Shown here in pieces: positions 16,020 to 24,595 of a stretch of DNA of 41,949 bases; position 1 is the first letter of the stretch, and each line of letters starts with the position of its first letter. The translations under genes were made by a program, and so were the position numbers. Location: the NCBI RefSeq assembly GCF_003967595.1, contig NZ_BIFW01000006.1, positions 1-41,949 on the forward strand, written 5' to 3'. This DNA is from Companilactobacillus musae (GTDB lineage: Bacteria > Bacillota > Bacilli > Lactobacillales > Lactobacillaceae). A model generated the notes under the pieces. The model made no database searches. It was not told the origin of the DNA and saw only the letters and a program-made list of their open reading frames with translations.

Positions 16020-17747
16020 TTAGTCAGCATTATATATACAATACTTGCCATTGACCCAACCGGCATTGACTTTATACCATGTTTGTCCATCGACAATTTG
16101 TTTAGAAGTTACTCGCCAAGTTGTTCCATCAGCCAATCTAGCACCAGTAAATTTATTATTGGTTGCAGGACTGTTATAAACGTTAACTCCATATCCAGGA
16201 ATATAGTTGATCTTAACCATTCCAGAAACTGAAGTTACGTAATTTGAACCTTTGACTTGTACATCATTGGCATTGACCCATTGGTCTGTAGCCACTCGAT
16301 ACCAAACTGATCCGTCTGAATGGACTGACTTCTGATCAATTTTCCAGTCAGTTCCATTAGCAAGACTGACGGCTAGGACGTTATGTTTTGAATCGTAAGC
16401 TCTAGCACTCGGTGTAGCTATCACATGGACAATATCTGGATATGATGAGATTTGGTCTTCTTTATAGTCGTCATTAGCAATTTGTGACTTCAAAGTTACA
16501 TCATTTGCCAAAACATAGGCATCATTGCCAACAAAGTAGAAAGTATTACCCTCGTCGTCAACCACATAGGCCGTAGTAATCCATGCGGATTGATATGGTA
16601 AAACTCGATCCGTTGCTGATTTAGTATTAGCGGCTTTATAAACTTTTGAACCGGCATTATTAATAACAATTGCTGTATCAGCAATCTTAACTTTAGGATT
16701 GGACTTTTCAGAAGCTAGTTGAACATCGTCTGCCTTAACATATTCGTTTGAAGCAACTTGATAATAGACTGTGCCATCTGCCGCAACTACCTTTGAAGAT
16801 ACGTGCCACTCTGTATTATTAGCTAATGCACGATTAGATACGATTTGATTAGGATTGGCATTGATGTAGATTGAAGCCACTCCATTCTTCGTAATCGTCG
16901 CTGTATCATCTATACTTGTTTGTGTTCCGTTAACTGAACTATCGCTAATACCATTTGTATTAGCGTCACTATCATATTGTGTCAAATTATAAGTCTCGAT
17001 TATTCTATTCAATGTTGATGCATAGACTGGACTTGTTGCATAGCGGCCTTGCAACCAAGACGTAGCATCTTTGTATGAAGAGGTATTTTCTTTCCAAGTA
17101 CCCTTATAAAAATCACCAGCACCACTGATACCGTTTCTCAACAGACTTGCATTATCGGCAAAAGAATCATAAATACTTGGGTAACTTCTAAAGTTATCGT
17201 AAATTGTATAATAGCCCTTTTCAGCACTCCACTCTTGAGTAGGAAAACTGACGAAGGAACCATTATAGTCACCTTTTACACCAAAGTAATTATTGTACTT
17301 AGCTGATAGATCAGATGTCCCCCAAGCACTCTCAACAATAGCCTGTGCCATACTTACTGAAGCATAGACGTTGTACTTTGAAGCTACTTGTTGGGCAATA
17401 GGACCAACCTTACTAATAAATGCACTCTGTTGCGATTGAGAAACACCCTGTGTGACTGCACCGCTTTGAGTAATAGCTCTGACTGCATTAGCCGGTAAAA
17501 CGCTATTTGAATTTGTTTCCTCACCAGCTTCAATAGCGTCCGCTGCATTCTCATCGATAGGAGCCCCCTGTTGATCCATAACACTGGCAACATTAGGATC
17601 TTTGGCATCAGACTTTTGTTGATCTTGATCATCTTGATTACCATCATCGTTAGAAACGGCAGCTTTCACTGGAGAAGCATTTGAAGATACACCAACTGCT
17701 GCTAGAAAACTTGCTAGAGCAGTAGAGGCAACCCATTTTTTATTCAT
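16020..17747 (-). CDS. Endo-beta-N-acetylglucosaminidase (GH73) with four SLAP-type repeats
   Basis: The 575-residue secreted autolysin has a signal peptide (residues 1-30, ...SNASPVKAA), an acidic Asp/Gln-rich propeptide-like stretch (about 33-80) and a GH73 domain (about 108-255). In the GH73 domain, AQAIVESAWGTS holds the catalytic glutamate E139 and KYNNYFGVKG the fold motif. Four SLAP-type repeats follow (about 275-575), ending AGWVNGKYC. It cleaves GlcNAc-MurNAc bonds in peptidoglycan. The ATG at 17747 has GGAGGG seven bases upstream; a start at 17762 is inside that ribosome site. It is monocistronic and ends at a strong terminator. It probably partners the amidase in cell separation. 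Confidence 0.93.
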   Translation of the reverse strand: MNKKWVASTALASFLAAVGVSSNASPVKAAVSNDDGNQDDQDQQKSDAKDPNVASVMDQQGAPIDENAADAIEAGEETNSNSVLPANAVRAITQSGAVTQGVSQSQQSAFISKVGPIAQQVASKYNVYASVSMAQAIVESAWGTSDLSAKYNNYFGVKGDYNGSFVSFPTQEWSAEKGYYTIYDNFRSYPSIYDSFADNASLLRNGISGAGDFYKGTWKENTSSYKDATSWLQGRYATSPVYASTLNRIIETYNLTQYDSDANTNGISDSSVNGTQTSIDDTATITKNGVASIYINANPNQIVSNRALANNTEWHVSSKVVAADGTVYYQVASNEYVKADDVQLASEKSNPKVKIADTAIVINNAGSKVYKAANTKSATDRVLPYQSAWITTAYVVDDEGNTFYFVGNDAYVLANDVTLKSQIANDDYKEDQISSYPDIVHVIATPSARAYDSKHNVLAVSLANGTDWKIDQKSVHSDGSVWYRVATDQWVNANDVQVKGSNYVTSVSGMVKINYIPGYGVNVYNSPATNNKFTGARLADGTTWRVTSKQIVDGQTWYKVNAGWVNGKYCIYNAD

Positions 17748-17875
17748 AATGTCTCCCTCCAATTAAAAATAATAACTAACTGTAGACTACTATGTAAAAG
17801 GATTGCCTTCAATAAAACTTTAAGAAAACTAACAATATTTAAACATTTTTGTGCAAATTTAAATCATTCGTAACA

Positions 17876-18115
17876 TTACTCGTTCATGTCAACGTAAGTA
17901 ACGTATTCTGCTTCGATCCATTCGCCATCTTGAGCGATACGATAAAAGACTTTGCCATCGTCACCTGTTCCCTTGGCATCAGTATACCAAGCTGTTTCAC
18001 CATTAACATATTTATCTTGTAACATCTTACGGTTCACTTCGTAAGTATCAAACAAGAAGACAACGTAACGAGCATCTTGGTTGACCTTAACAATACCATG
18101 TACATTTTCAAGCAT
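17876..18115 (-). CDS. Stand-alone SLAP-like domain protein without signal peptide
   Basis: The 79-residue protein consists of little more than one SLAP-like repeat: RYVVFLFDTYEVNRKMLQDKY, GETAWYTDAKGTGDDGKVFYRIAQDGEWIEAEYV. It matches the repeats of the secreted neighbours in order (AWYTD, VFYRIA, EWI). The N-terminus MLENVHGIVKVNQDA has no signal peptide or membrane segment. The start has AAGGTGG nine bases upstream. It lies between the glucosaminidase and a membrane-protein gene, and probably has its own transcript. It could be a cytosolic relative of the wall-binding fold or a broken-off domain. Function unknown. Confidence 0.75.
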   Translation of the reverse strand: MLENVHGIVKVNQDARYVVFLFDTYEVNRKMLQDKYVNGETAWYTDAKGTGDDGKVFYRIAQDGEWIEAEYVTYVDMNE

Positions 18116-18175
18116 TGCAAATTACCACCTTTTAAAAGTTAATACTATTTTTATTATACCTTAAATGGTATAAAA

Positions 18176-18203
18176 AAAGGCACTTGCAAAGCAAGCCCCT
18201 TTA
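18176..18203 (-). terminator. Terminator of the polytopic membrane-protein gene
   Basis: On the minus strand AAAGGGGCTTGC pairs with GCAAGTGCCTTT (two mismatched positions) and runs into a T-tract. Confidence 0.8.
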
Positions 18204-18231
18204 GAAATTGTATTCAAATTATAATATCTTG

Positions 18232-19536
18232 TTACTTTTCGTAGTACCCACTAATCTGATCAACACCAAAGAATTTCGATTCCCAAACATTCATCCAAGA
18301 TGCTGGATCTGGGGCAATTCCAACTGTCCCATTATAGGCGTTGTACTTGCTCTTCTGTGGCGTCAAAATTTGAACATTGGCATTCTTAGGAGTTTTGTCC
18401 TTAGCCGCTTCAATATTCTTGTACTGTTGCGTTACTTGATAATAACTCGTACTAATATCGTGATAAGCTGGCATGAAGCTGAAAACAAAACAAACCGCTA
18501 TTACCAATGAGATCAATAATGGTGTTATCTGCATTTCACTGAATAATTGATAAACTATGATAAACAATGCAATACCTAAGAACATGATACTGCCAAAGAA
18601 AGTTCTTTCTGGATATTCTGGTGACATTGCCAAAGCATAAGCTGCAGCAAAGTGTCCGATTATAAAGAAAACTACTGCCCAAAAACTATCACGAGTTAAC
18701 TTCTTCATCAGAATCGCTACCACAAACAAAATAATAAATAAGACATAAACTGACACCAAATTATGCAGTAACAACTTTGTAATACCTTTGATATTGCTCA
18801 AAATAATTTCTGGAGTTCGGTGCATATTGCCACGTTTTTGTGAACCAGGTGACATCATCATCAAGATAAAGCCAATTCCACTGAAGACGACACCGGCAAC
18901 TGAATTCAGATTGATCTTACGTTCTTTAATAAAACGTCTAACCATGAATAATAGCACGATCAAAACGGCAGCTGGCCCGGAATTTTCATTACTTGCACCA
19001 GCTAAGAATCCTAGAATTGCTGCAAAAATCATATTCAAAGCGTTCAACTTAGGATTGCGCAAATTATAAAGAATATACCCTAGATAGATAATACTCATCC
19101 ACAAGTAATTACCGGCTCCAGAAACCCAGAGAACAGATTGACCGAAGAAGGGAATATAGAACCAAGTAAAGAAGAAAATCAAAGGTAAGATAAATGGATT
19201 ACTCTTCTTACCTGATAGTTTAGTCGCAAATCTATTAATAAAGACTAACAACAAAACATAGATCAAACTATTAAAAATATTAAAGACCATTTTGGAATCA
19301 AATTGCATAAAGAATTGAACTACTGAATGAGCTACGAAACGTCCATTCCAATTCATGTAATGGTTATACATTGAATATGGAATCGACCAAGTCGTAATTC
19401 GTTGCATATGTTTTTCTACCCCTGGAGTGTGGTAGACGAACCGATATATATAATCATCAGCTGTATACATAGTCTTCATATTCAAGATCATCAAAATAAT
19501 AAAGACCAGAACCAAAACGATTGCTGACAAAATCAT
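18232..19536 (-). CDS. Polytopic membrane protein (DUF6056-like)
   Basis: The 434-residue protein has about eleven membrane segments. Its N-terminal part (MYTADDYIYRFVYHTPGVEKH, NHYMNWNGRFVAHSVVQFF, GQSVLWVSGAGNYLW) resembles the DUF6056/GtrII-like group, integral membrane proteins thought to act as lipid-linked sugar transferases. The C-terminal tail after residue about 370 (YYQVTQQYKNIEAAKD...) is probably outside. The ATG at 19536 has no ribosome site. Fifteen in-frame codons lie upstream, starting with ATT at 19581 preceded by AGGGTGA, so the true start may be non-canonical. It sits near an acyltransferase-3 gene, which suggests envelope glycan decoration (inference). Confidence 0.72.
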   Translation of the reverse strand: MILSAIVLVLVFIILMILNMKTMYTADDYIYRFVYHTPGVEKHMQRITTWSIPYSMYNHYMNWNGRFVAHSVVQFFMQFDSKMVFNIFNSLIYVLLLVFINRFATKLSGKKSNPFILPLIFFFTWFYIPFFGQSVLWVSGAGNYLWMSIIYLGYILYNLRNPKLNALNMIFAAILGFLAGASNENSGPAAVLIVLLFMVRRFIKERKINLNSVAGVVFSGIGFILMMMSPGSQKRGNMHRTPEIILSNIKGITKLLLHNLVSVYVLFIILFVVAILMKKLTRDSFWAVVFFIIGHFAAAYALAMSPEYPERTFFGSIMFLGIALFIIVYQLFSEMQITPLLISLVIAVCFVFSFMPAYHDISTSYYQVTQQYKNIEAAKDKTPKNANVQILTPQKSKYNAYNGTVGIAPDPASWMNVWESKFFGVDQISGYYEK

Positions 19537-19618
19537 TCGATTAGGTTTAGTACGAAGTTTGTTTAATAATGCTTTGATAATAAATCACCCTAGTATAACT
19601 AGATATCCTTTCTATATG

Positions 19619-19702
19619 CCATCCTCCGCAACAAAGAAAATTGGGCTGGAACGTAGAATTTCACTACTGAGCCCATTTTCTTTGTTGCTCCGGACTAATG
19701 TA
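19619..19702. repeat. Short long-stem repeat, copy R4
   Basis: Arms 19622-19647 and 19669-19694 contain CAACAAAGAAAATTGGGCT and GAGCCCATTTTCTTTGTTG around a 21-base loop. It equals copies R3a and R5 with the interior removed between two GTAG direct repeats. It lies upstream of the membrane-protein gene, which is transcribed away from it. Confidence 0.8.
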
Positions 19703-19743
19703 TTACTTTGTTTATAGGTATTAAAAATCTTAATATTACAAAT

Positions 19744-20760
19744 TTAAGTAAAGATTCTCCGTACCAACGGAATACTGTGAAGTATAAAAATCACTGCCAG
19801 ACAGATAGCTGTGGTTATTCCAAAGGTCTGCCAATAATGTGTGAAGTGAACTAAATACTTCTCTACCATAAAAATTACGATTCCATGTAAGAGATAAACT
19901 CCGTAAGTCAATGGTGCTATTACTTCGACTACTTTAGCAAACCAATTATGAAGATGTGGTTCAAAGGATCTGAAGGTCGTGTAGATCAAAATAATTGTTA
20001 TCGGTAAAACAATCGTTGAAACTATGTGCAAATAACTGAATCGCTTGCTTTGAGCTAAGAAGCTGACCCAAACGTTCAGATAAAATAAGATCAAAATGAA
20101 TAATGAATTTATCCACGGATCAACTCGGCGATGTCTCTCTCTAGTTAAACGATAGCCAAGTAAGAAATAACCAATACTCTGTGACACTACAATCTTGCCC
20201 ATGAAGTATCCACTGAAATAATCATTCCAAGGTTTAGGTAAGGTTTGTGAGATATCTGGTAATAAAATCACGAAGATAAACCACAGAATCAATCCATACG
20301 TCAAAAGGTTATCGCTGATACGATCAACCATACCCTTCAAAAGTGGTGACAATAGATACAGCATGATCAGTGGATAGACGAACCAATAAGCTACCAAGAC
20401 CGGTTGATGAAAGATATTAACAATACTGTCCCAAGGATTTATCGGTGGATTGGTATTAATAGCACTGTTAGCAAATGCTGAAATCACCGACCAAACCAAA
20501 AACGGAATCACTATTCGTGGCAGTCGATGCAAAAATAAATATTTCAAACTATAAGTTCGATCACTGTTCAGTAGCATGGCACCACTGATCATAAAGAACA
20601 ATGGCACAGCAACTTCACTAATAACCACTGCTCCACTAGCAATTTGCCAATTCAAGTTGTGCTTTCCTGCCCCCAAGATAGAAGCGCAAGAGTGCGCTAA
20701 AACAACCAGTAACATGGCTAAGATACGAATGAAATCTACATATATTAATCTTTTTTTCAA
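19744..20760 (-). CDS. Acyltransferase 3 family membrane protein
   Basis: The 338-residue integral membrane protein has the acyltransferase-3 pattern. The N-terminus is YVDFIRILAMLLVVLAHSC with the conserved histidine, then PLFFMISGAMLL, about ten membrane segments, and a typical LTYGVYLLHGIVIFMVEKYL near the end. Family members O-acylate envelope polymers or exported sugars (OatA, WecH), but this one lacks the extracellular SGNH esterase domain of OatA. The start is TTG with GGGGAA eight bases upstream. It may modify a glycan made with help of the adjacent DUF6056-like protein (inference). Confidence 0.9.
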   Translation of the reverse strand: MKKRLIYVDFIRILAMLLVVLAHSCASILGAGKHNLNWQIASGAVVISEVAVPLFFMISGAMLLNSDRTYSLKYLFLHRLPRIVIPFLVWSVISAFANSAINTNPPINPWDSIVNIFHQPVLVAYWFVYPLIMLYLLSPLLKGMVDRISDNLLTYGLILWFIFVILLPDISQTLPKPWNDYFSGYFMGKIVVSQSIGYFLLGYRLTRERHRRVDPWINSLFILILFYLNVWVSFLAQSKRFSYLHIVSTIVLPITIILIYTTFRSFEPHLHNWFAKVVEVIAPLTYGVYLLHGIVIFMVEKYLVHFTHYWQTFGITTAICLAVIFILHSIPLVRRIFT

Positions 20761-20838
20761 AATAATTCCCCAAATTTTCAGATATGCTTACATTTTAACG
20801 TATATTTCAAGTTAATCAGGTAATTATTAAAGAAAAAA

Positions 20839-20868
20839 AAGAAGATATCCTAAATTCGATATCTTCTT
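20839..20868 (-). terminator. Terminator of the solute-binding protein gene
   Basis: The perfect arms AAGAAGATATC and GATATCTTCTT are separated by eight bases and followed by a T-run on the minus strand. Confidence 0.85.
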
Positions 20869-20877
20869 ATGAATTAA

Positions 20878-21849
20878 TTATTTAACACCTTTAACTTTTA
20901 GGGTATTAGCCTTATAACTAATCTTACTTTTGTAAAGCTTTTGAGATTTAGCATATTTGAAAGCCTTATTGAAATCAGACTTCTTAACCTTATGAATCTT
21001 TTTAAAGTTAACGTCTAACTTAGTAATATCCTTAGCACCTTTATCATTAATACCGAAGTCTCTCAAAGCGGCACCAGCAACACCATAACCAGCCATCTTG
21101 TCCATGTTCTTGATTTCAGTGTTCATGGTACTAACAATAATTTGAGTAGCAGCAGTATTCTTCTTAGTAACCTTAGTATTGGCAATCAAAACTTGACCAT
21201 TGTCAGCATTGATCTTTTGACGGTTAAGGATCTTAGCACCATTACCCTTAGCATTACTAATAGAAGGATCAGATACAACAGCAGCGTTAATCTCGCCAGA
21301 CTTCAAAGCATCAACACGAGCAGAATCAGAATCAATTTGTTTGATTTTAACACTTGAAAACTTCATCTTATTCTTCTTCAAAAGACTATTAAGGTATTGT
21401 TTAGTACTATCTTTCTTATCAATAGCAATTGTCTTACCTTTAAGACTCTTAACGCTCTTGATACTCTTGTTAGCAACTAAACCATAGTAACCCGGTAAAG
21501 TGCCAATAATCTTCCAGCTAGGGTTAGCTTTAACCAAGGCAGCATAGTTAACTAAATCAGTTGTGGCAAAGTTAACTTCACCATTTTTGATACCTTCATT
21601 CAATTCAGTATTTGAATCATATGCTTTTGTATCAGCATCAACGTTATTACGGTTGAACTCACTATTATCCTTAGCCATAGTGGCAGGAATAGCAGCAGTA
21701 TTCTTCAAAGTACCAATCGTAATCTTGTCTTTGTTGACCATTGATGAATCAGCAGCTTTAGCATTTGTCAGACCCAAAAATGGCAATGATCCTAAGACCA
21801 AAAGAAAAGCAGCGACTACGATAGCAATTTTCTTTAAACTACGTGACAT
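20878..21849 (-). CDS. Orphan secreted solute-binding protein (SsuA/NMT1-like)
   Basis: The 323-residue periplasmic-binding-protein fold starts after a signal peptide (residues 1-33, ...LTNAKAADSS). Typical features are KITIGTLKNTAAIPATMAKD, NFATTDLVNYAALVKANPSWKIIG, SVKSLKGKTIAIDKKDSTKQYL and LKSGEINAAVVSDPSISNAK. These match the aliphatic sulfonate/nitrate/thiamine-precursor binders that feed ABC importers. No cysteine follows the signal peptide, so it is not a lipoprotein, and no permease or ATPase gene is nearby. The last 50 residues are strongly basic. The start has AAGGAG upstream. A wall-associated or released role is possible. Substrate unknown. Confidence 0.8.
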   Translation of the reverse strand: MSRSLKKIAIVVAAFLLVLGSLPFLGLTNAKAADSSMVNKDKITIGTLKNTAAIPATMAKDNSEFNRNNVDADTKAYDSNTELNEGIKNGEVNFATTDLVNYAALVKANPSWKIIGTLPGYYGLVANKSIKSVKSLKGKTIAIDKKDSTKQYLNSLLKKNKMKFSSVKIKQIDSDSARVDALKSGEINAAVVSDPSISNAKGNGAKILNRQKINADNGQVLIANTKVTKKNTAATQIIVSTMNTEIKNMDKMAGYGVAGAALRDFGINDKGAKDITKLDVNFKKIHKVKKSDFNKAFKYAKSQKLYKSKISYKANTLKVKGVK

Positions 21850-21948
21850 AATAAAACTCCTTTTTGTTTAAGTACACTTTTTTAGTGTAACCTTTTACAA
21901 AAATAAATTCCATATCAGAACAAATTCTTAGGATATTTTTAGACAAAA

Positions 21949-21974
21949 AAAAGACCCGCTTACGCGAGTCTTTT
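21949..21974 (-). terminator. Terminator of the probable S-layer gene
   Basis: On the minus strand AAAAGACTCGCGTAAGCGGGTCTTTT forms a stem with a single mismatch, followed by a T-run. Confidence 0.88.
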
Positions 21975-21991
21975 AAATTACTAACTAATGA

Positions 21992-23692
21992 TTAGTAAGC
22001 AACGTAGTTTACACCGTTACCTGCTTGTACCCATTCGCCAGTAGCAACGTGATATACAGTTTGTCCAGCAGCATTAGTTGCCTTCTTGTCTGTGTACCAT
22101 TCTGAGTTTCCAGCTAATGCACGGTTTGAAACTGAAGCACCGTTGTCATTGTATAGCATGTAGATGAATGATGAAGGACCATCCAATGTAACCTTACCAT
22201 TTAGGGCTTGAACGTCAGTGTATTCACCTTCGTTGTTGTTTGATGAACCCTTTTCTGAGAATGTTACATCGTTAGCGTCAATCCATTCGCCAGTAGCAAC
22301 ACGGTATTGTTGGTTACCATCTTGGTCTGTACGAACTTTATCAGTAGCCCAGTCAGTGTTCTTAGCAAGAGCACGGTTTGTGATTGTGTTACCTTCGTCA
22401 TCTTTCAATGTGTAGTAAGCATTGGCACTCTTTGTTGTAACAACGCCAGCCTTATCAGTTGTTGTCCATTCTGCTTCACTATCTGAAACCTTGATGGCAC
22501 GTACAAATGTAATTGTTTGTTCTCCGGCATTTGTTGTGAAGTCATAACCAGATGTAGCTTGTTTACCATTTACATAAATAGTGTAGTTATCAGGATCACT
22601 TTGGTACTTGTTAATCAAGTATGCAAGTGATGATGATGCATTAGCAGTAAATGTTACACGTTGGTAATATGTTCCAGCAGTCTTAAATTCACCGTCTTTA
22701 ATATCACTACCGTTTTGATCAACAACACCTGTTGTACCGTTGTTGTTCATAGCAGCAGCATATGTATAGTAGAACTTGTTACCTAAGCTAATATCTTTTG
22801 TAGCAACAGAGTTTCCATCTTGATCTACAAGTGAAACACCTGCTGGATTAGTCAACTTAGTAGCAGCTGTCTTTGAGTTCTTAGCAACATTAATAGGTGT
22901 TGAGAACTTAGCATTTACTGACTTGATTTCATTTTCATTTGACTTGTTTACGTTAAATGTAGCAACCTTTTCGTATGAACCGTAAACCTTTGAACCAAGA
23001 GCTTTATATTGACCATAAACAGTGAATTCTACTGGCAAGTATTTATCCATTGCCATAGCTTTTTGTAATTGGTCTCTGTTCAATGTTGTTGAACCATCAT
23101 ATGTATTACCTTGATTGTCAGTAGCTACAATGTAGAATTGAGCATCATGTGAGTTCAAAACATTCTTGTCAGTTTCTGTCAAGTTTGAAGCATTCTTAAG
23201 CAATGGTTTGATACTTGCTAAAAAGTCGTCTGACTTAGCAGAGTTAGATGAACCAAGTTCAAATGAACCTAAGTTAACGTTACCTGCATTATCAGTCAAA
23301 GTATCAACGTTCATATTGCTGAATTGATCACCAAAGTTAGTCATTGCTGTCTTAACATTTGAGTCATCTGTGTCACTACTAATCTTAACAGTAACATCCT
23401 TTGTAACAGGTGTAGTATCAGCACCTAAAGTAATTGTTGTTGAACCATCGATAGCTACATAGCCAGCTGGAATGTTAAGTTGTTGAACAGAGTTAACATC
23501 ACCCTTAATTACTTGAGGTTCACCAATAATTTTACCATCAGTAGTTTTGTAAGTTACAGTTGTTTGTGCTTGAGTAGCAGCTTCGGCAGCCTTTACAGTA
23601 GTTGAAGCAGTAGAAAGTGCAGGTGCAGCAACTGGAGCAACAGTTAGAAGTGTTGCAGCAGCGATTCCTGCGTATTTAATAGATTTTTTCAA
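21992..23692 (-). CDS. Probable S-layer or major surface protein with two SLAP-type domains
   Basis: The 566-residue secreted protein has a signal peptide (KKSIKYAGIAAATLLTVAPVAAPAL, cleavage near VKAAEA). A short MucBP-like start (TTVTYKTTDGKIIGEPQVI) leads to a Thr/Asn/Lys-rich extracellular region without enzyme motifs. Two SLAP-type repeats form the C-terminus (NRALAKNTDWATDK...YRVATGEWIDANDV and NRALAGNSEWYTDK...YHVATGEWVQAG). Strong promoter, 5' hairpin, good terminator and regular codon use (AAC, GCT, GGT, ACT frequent) point to high expression, as for lactobacillar S-layer proteins. The start is TTG with GGGGAGG eight bases upstream. A non-S-layer abundant wall protein is the alternative. 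Confidence 0.75.
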   Translation of the reverse strand: MKKSIKYAGIAAATLLTVAPVAAPALSTASTTVKAAEAATQAQTTVTYKTTDGKIIGEPQVIKGDVNSVQQLNIPAGYVAIDGSTTITLGADTTPVTKDVTVKISSDTDDSNVKTAMTNFGDQFSNMNVDTLTDNAGNVNLGSFELGSSNSAKSDDFLASIKPLLKNASNLTETDKNVLNSHDAQFYIVATDNQGNTYDGSTTLNRDQLQKAMAMDKYLPVEFTVYGQYKALGSKVYGSYEKVATFNVNKSNENEIKSVNAKFSTPINVAKNSKTAATKLTNPAGVSLVDQDGNSVATKDISLGNKFYYTYAAAMNNNGTTGVVDQNGSDIKDGEFKTAGTYYQRVTFTANASSSLAYLINKYQSDPDNYTIYVNGKQATSGYDFTTNAGEQTITFVRAIKVSDSEAEWTTTDKAGVVTTKSANAYYTLKDDEGNTITNRALAKNTDWATDKVRTDQDGNQQYRVATGEWIDANDVTFSEKGSSNNNEGEYTDVQALNGKVTLDGPSSFIYMLYNDNGASVSNRALAGNSEWYTDKKATNAAGQTVYHVATGEWVQAGNGVNYVAY

Positions 23693-23733
23693 TGTATAAT
23701 CCTCCCCTGGACTACAAGAATTTATTATTTTAA

Positions 23734-23759
23734 TTGTTAGTGGGCTATCCCACTGACAA
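23734..23759 (-). promoter_or_regulatory. Hairpin at the 5' end of the S-layer gene mRNA
   Basis: On the minus strand TTGTCAGTGGG-ATAG-CCCACTAACAA forms an 11-bp stem with one mismatch. It begins at or within a few bases of the predicted transcription start (about 23755) and about 60 nt before the TTG start. Such 5' stems stabilise abundant mRNAs. Confidence 0.6.
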
Positions 23760-23761
23760 CC

Positions 23762-23790
23762 ATTATATGAAACTCCGGCTTCGGAATCAA
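23762..23790 (-). promoter_or_regulatory. Promoter of the probable S-layer gene
   Basis: On the minus strand TTGATT (23785-23790), a 17-bp spacer and TATAAT (23762-23767) form a near-consensus housekeeping promoter. Confidence 0.8.
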
Positions 23791-23970
23791 CTGAAAATCA
23801 TAAAGTCCTTTGTTTTGTAACATTTCTGTATTAAATATCACGGTTTTGTAATATTTATACAAATATCTGTACATAAATTGTAGTTTTTTGACTATAAATA
23901 ATCACTAAATTACAATTCCATTACAAATAATGTTAAACAAAGAATTGAATGACGTTTAGTTAACTCAAAA

Positions 23971-24009
23971 GAGCCTACTCTTATTCTAATCGAATTAAGT
24001 CGTAGGCTC
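23971..24009 (-). terminator. Terminator of the DUF1659-DUF2922 operon
   Basis: GAGCCTAC (23971-23978) and GTAGGCTC (24002-24009) enclose further pairing near CTTATTC/GAATTAAG. TTTTG follows on the minus strand. Confidence 0.7.
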
Positions 24010-24060
24010 AAGGTTTACACCCTAAAAAGTTTAATTAATTTGTCTAAATACTGCATAATT

Positions 24061-24273
24061 CTAAAACACTTCGGTTTCAGTGCGGTCAATATATTTGGCA
24101 CCAAGTACTTCTTGATAAAGTTCCACAGTGTCTTTTTCAAAAAGTTTACTGGCTTGGATCTTTTGCATGGCTGTTTTAACGACTGAGGGATCTAGGTCAG
24201 CTTTGACATAACTCAAAACTAAATTTTTCTTGTTACCCTCAGCAGTTTTAAATCTTAATTGTAATTTCTTCAT
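24061..24273 (-). CDS. DUF2922-family small protein
   Basis: The 70-residue protein has the DUF2922 pattern: KKLQLRFKTAEGNKKNLVLSYVKADLDPSVVKTAMQKI and a C-terminal LYQEVLGAKYIDRTETEVF. The family is cytoplasmic, has no known function, and is almost always encoded next to a DUF1659 protein, as here (17 nt gap). The start has AAGGGGAG upstream. It is the last gene of a two-gene operon. Confidence 0.85.
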   Translation of the reverse strand: MKKLQLRFKTAEGNKKNLVLSYVKADLDPSVVKTAMQKIQASKLFEKDTVELYQEVLGAKYIDRTETEVF

Positions 24274-24290
24274 ATTAGTTACTCCCCTTC

Positions 24291-24497
24291 TTATTCAGCA
24301 CTCAATTGATCATGTTTGATAACTTCTGAACCTAAGTATGTATCGCCATCTGATAATAGTTGCAATCCTTCAGCGAAAGATTTGATTTGTTTTTCTGTAG
24401 GATCTGGAACAATATTATTGAAGGTTGCTGTTCGAGTTCCCTTTGGATATTTGTCATTTCCCATGACGATTGTAATTGATGTTTTCTTCCAACTCAT
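24291..24497 (-). CDS. DUF1659-family small protein
   Basis: The 68-residue protein, MSWKKTSITIVMGN...KGTRTATFNNIVPDPTEKQIKSFAEGLQLLSDG, matches the DUF1659 family, the usual partner of DUF2922. The start has AGAGGTAAG upstream. It is the first gene of the operon and diverges from the lipoprotein gene at 24656. The role is unknown. Confidence 0.82.
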   Translation of the reverse strand: MSWKKTSITIVMGNDKYPKGTRTATFNNIVPDPTEKQIKSFAEGLQLLSDGDTYLGSEVIKHDQLSAE

Positions 24498-24595
24498 TTT
24501 TCTTACCTCTTTAATATTATTTGTAAGAACTTACCGGCCGGTTCAAGTAACTTACATATATAGTAACGATTGGGAATGACCAAAACGGAAATATA

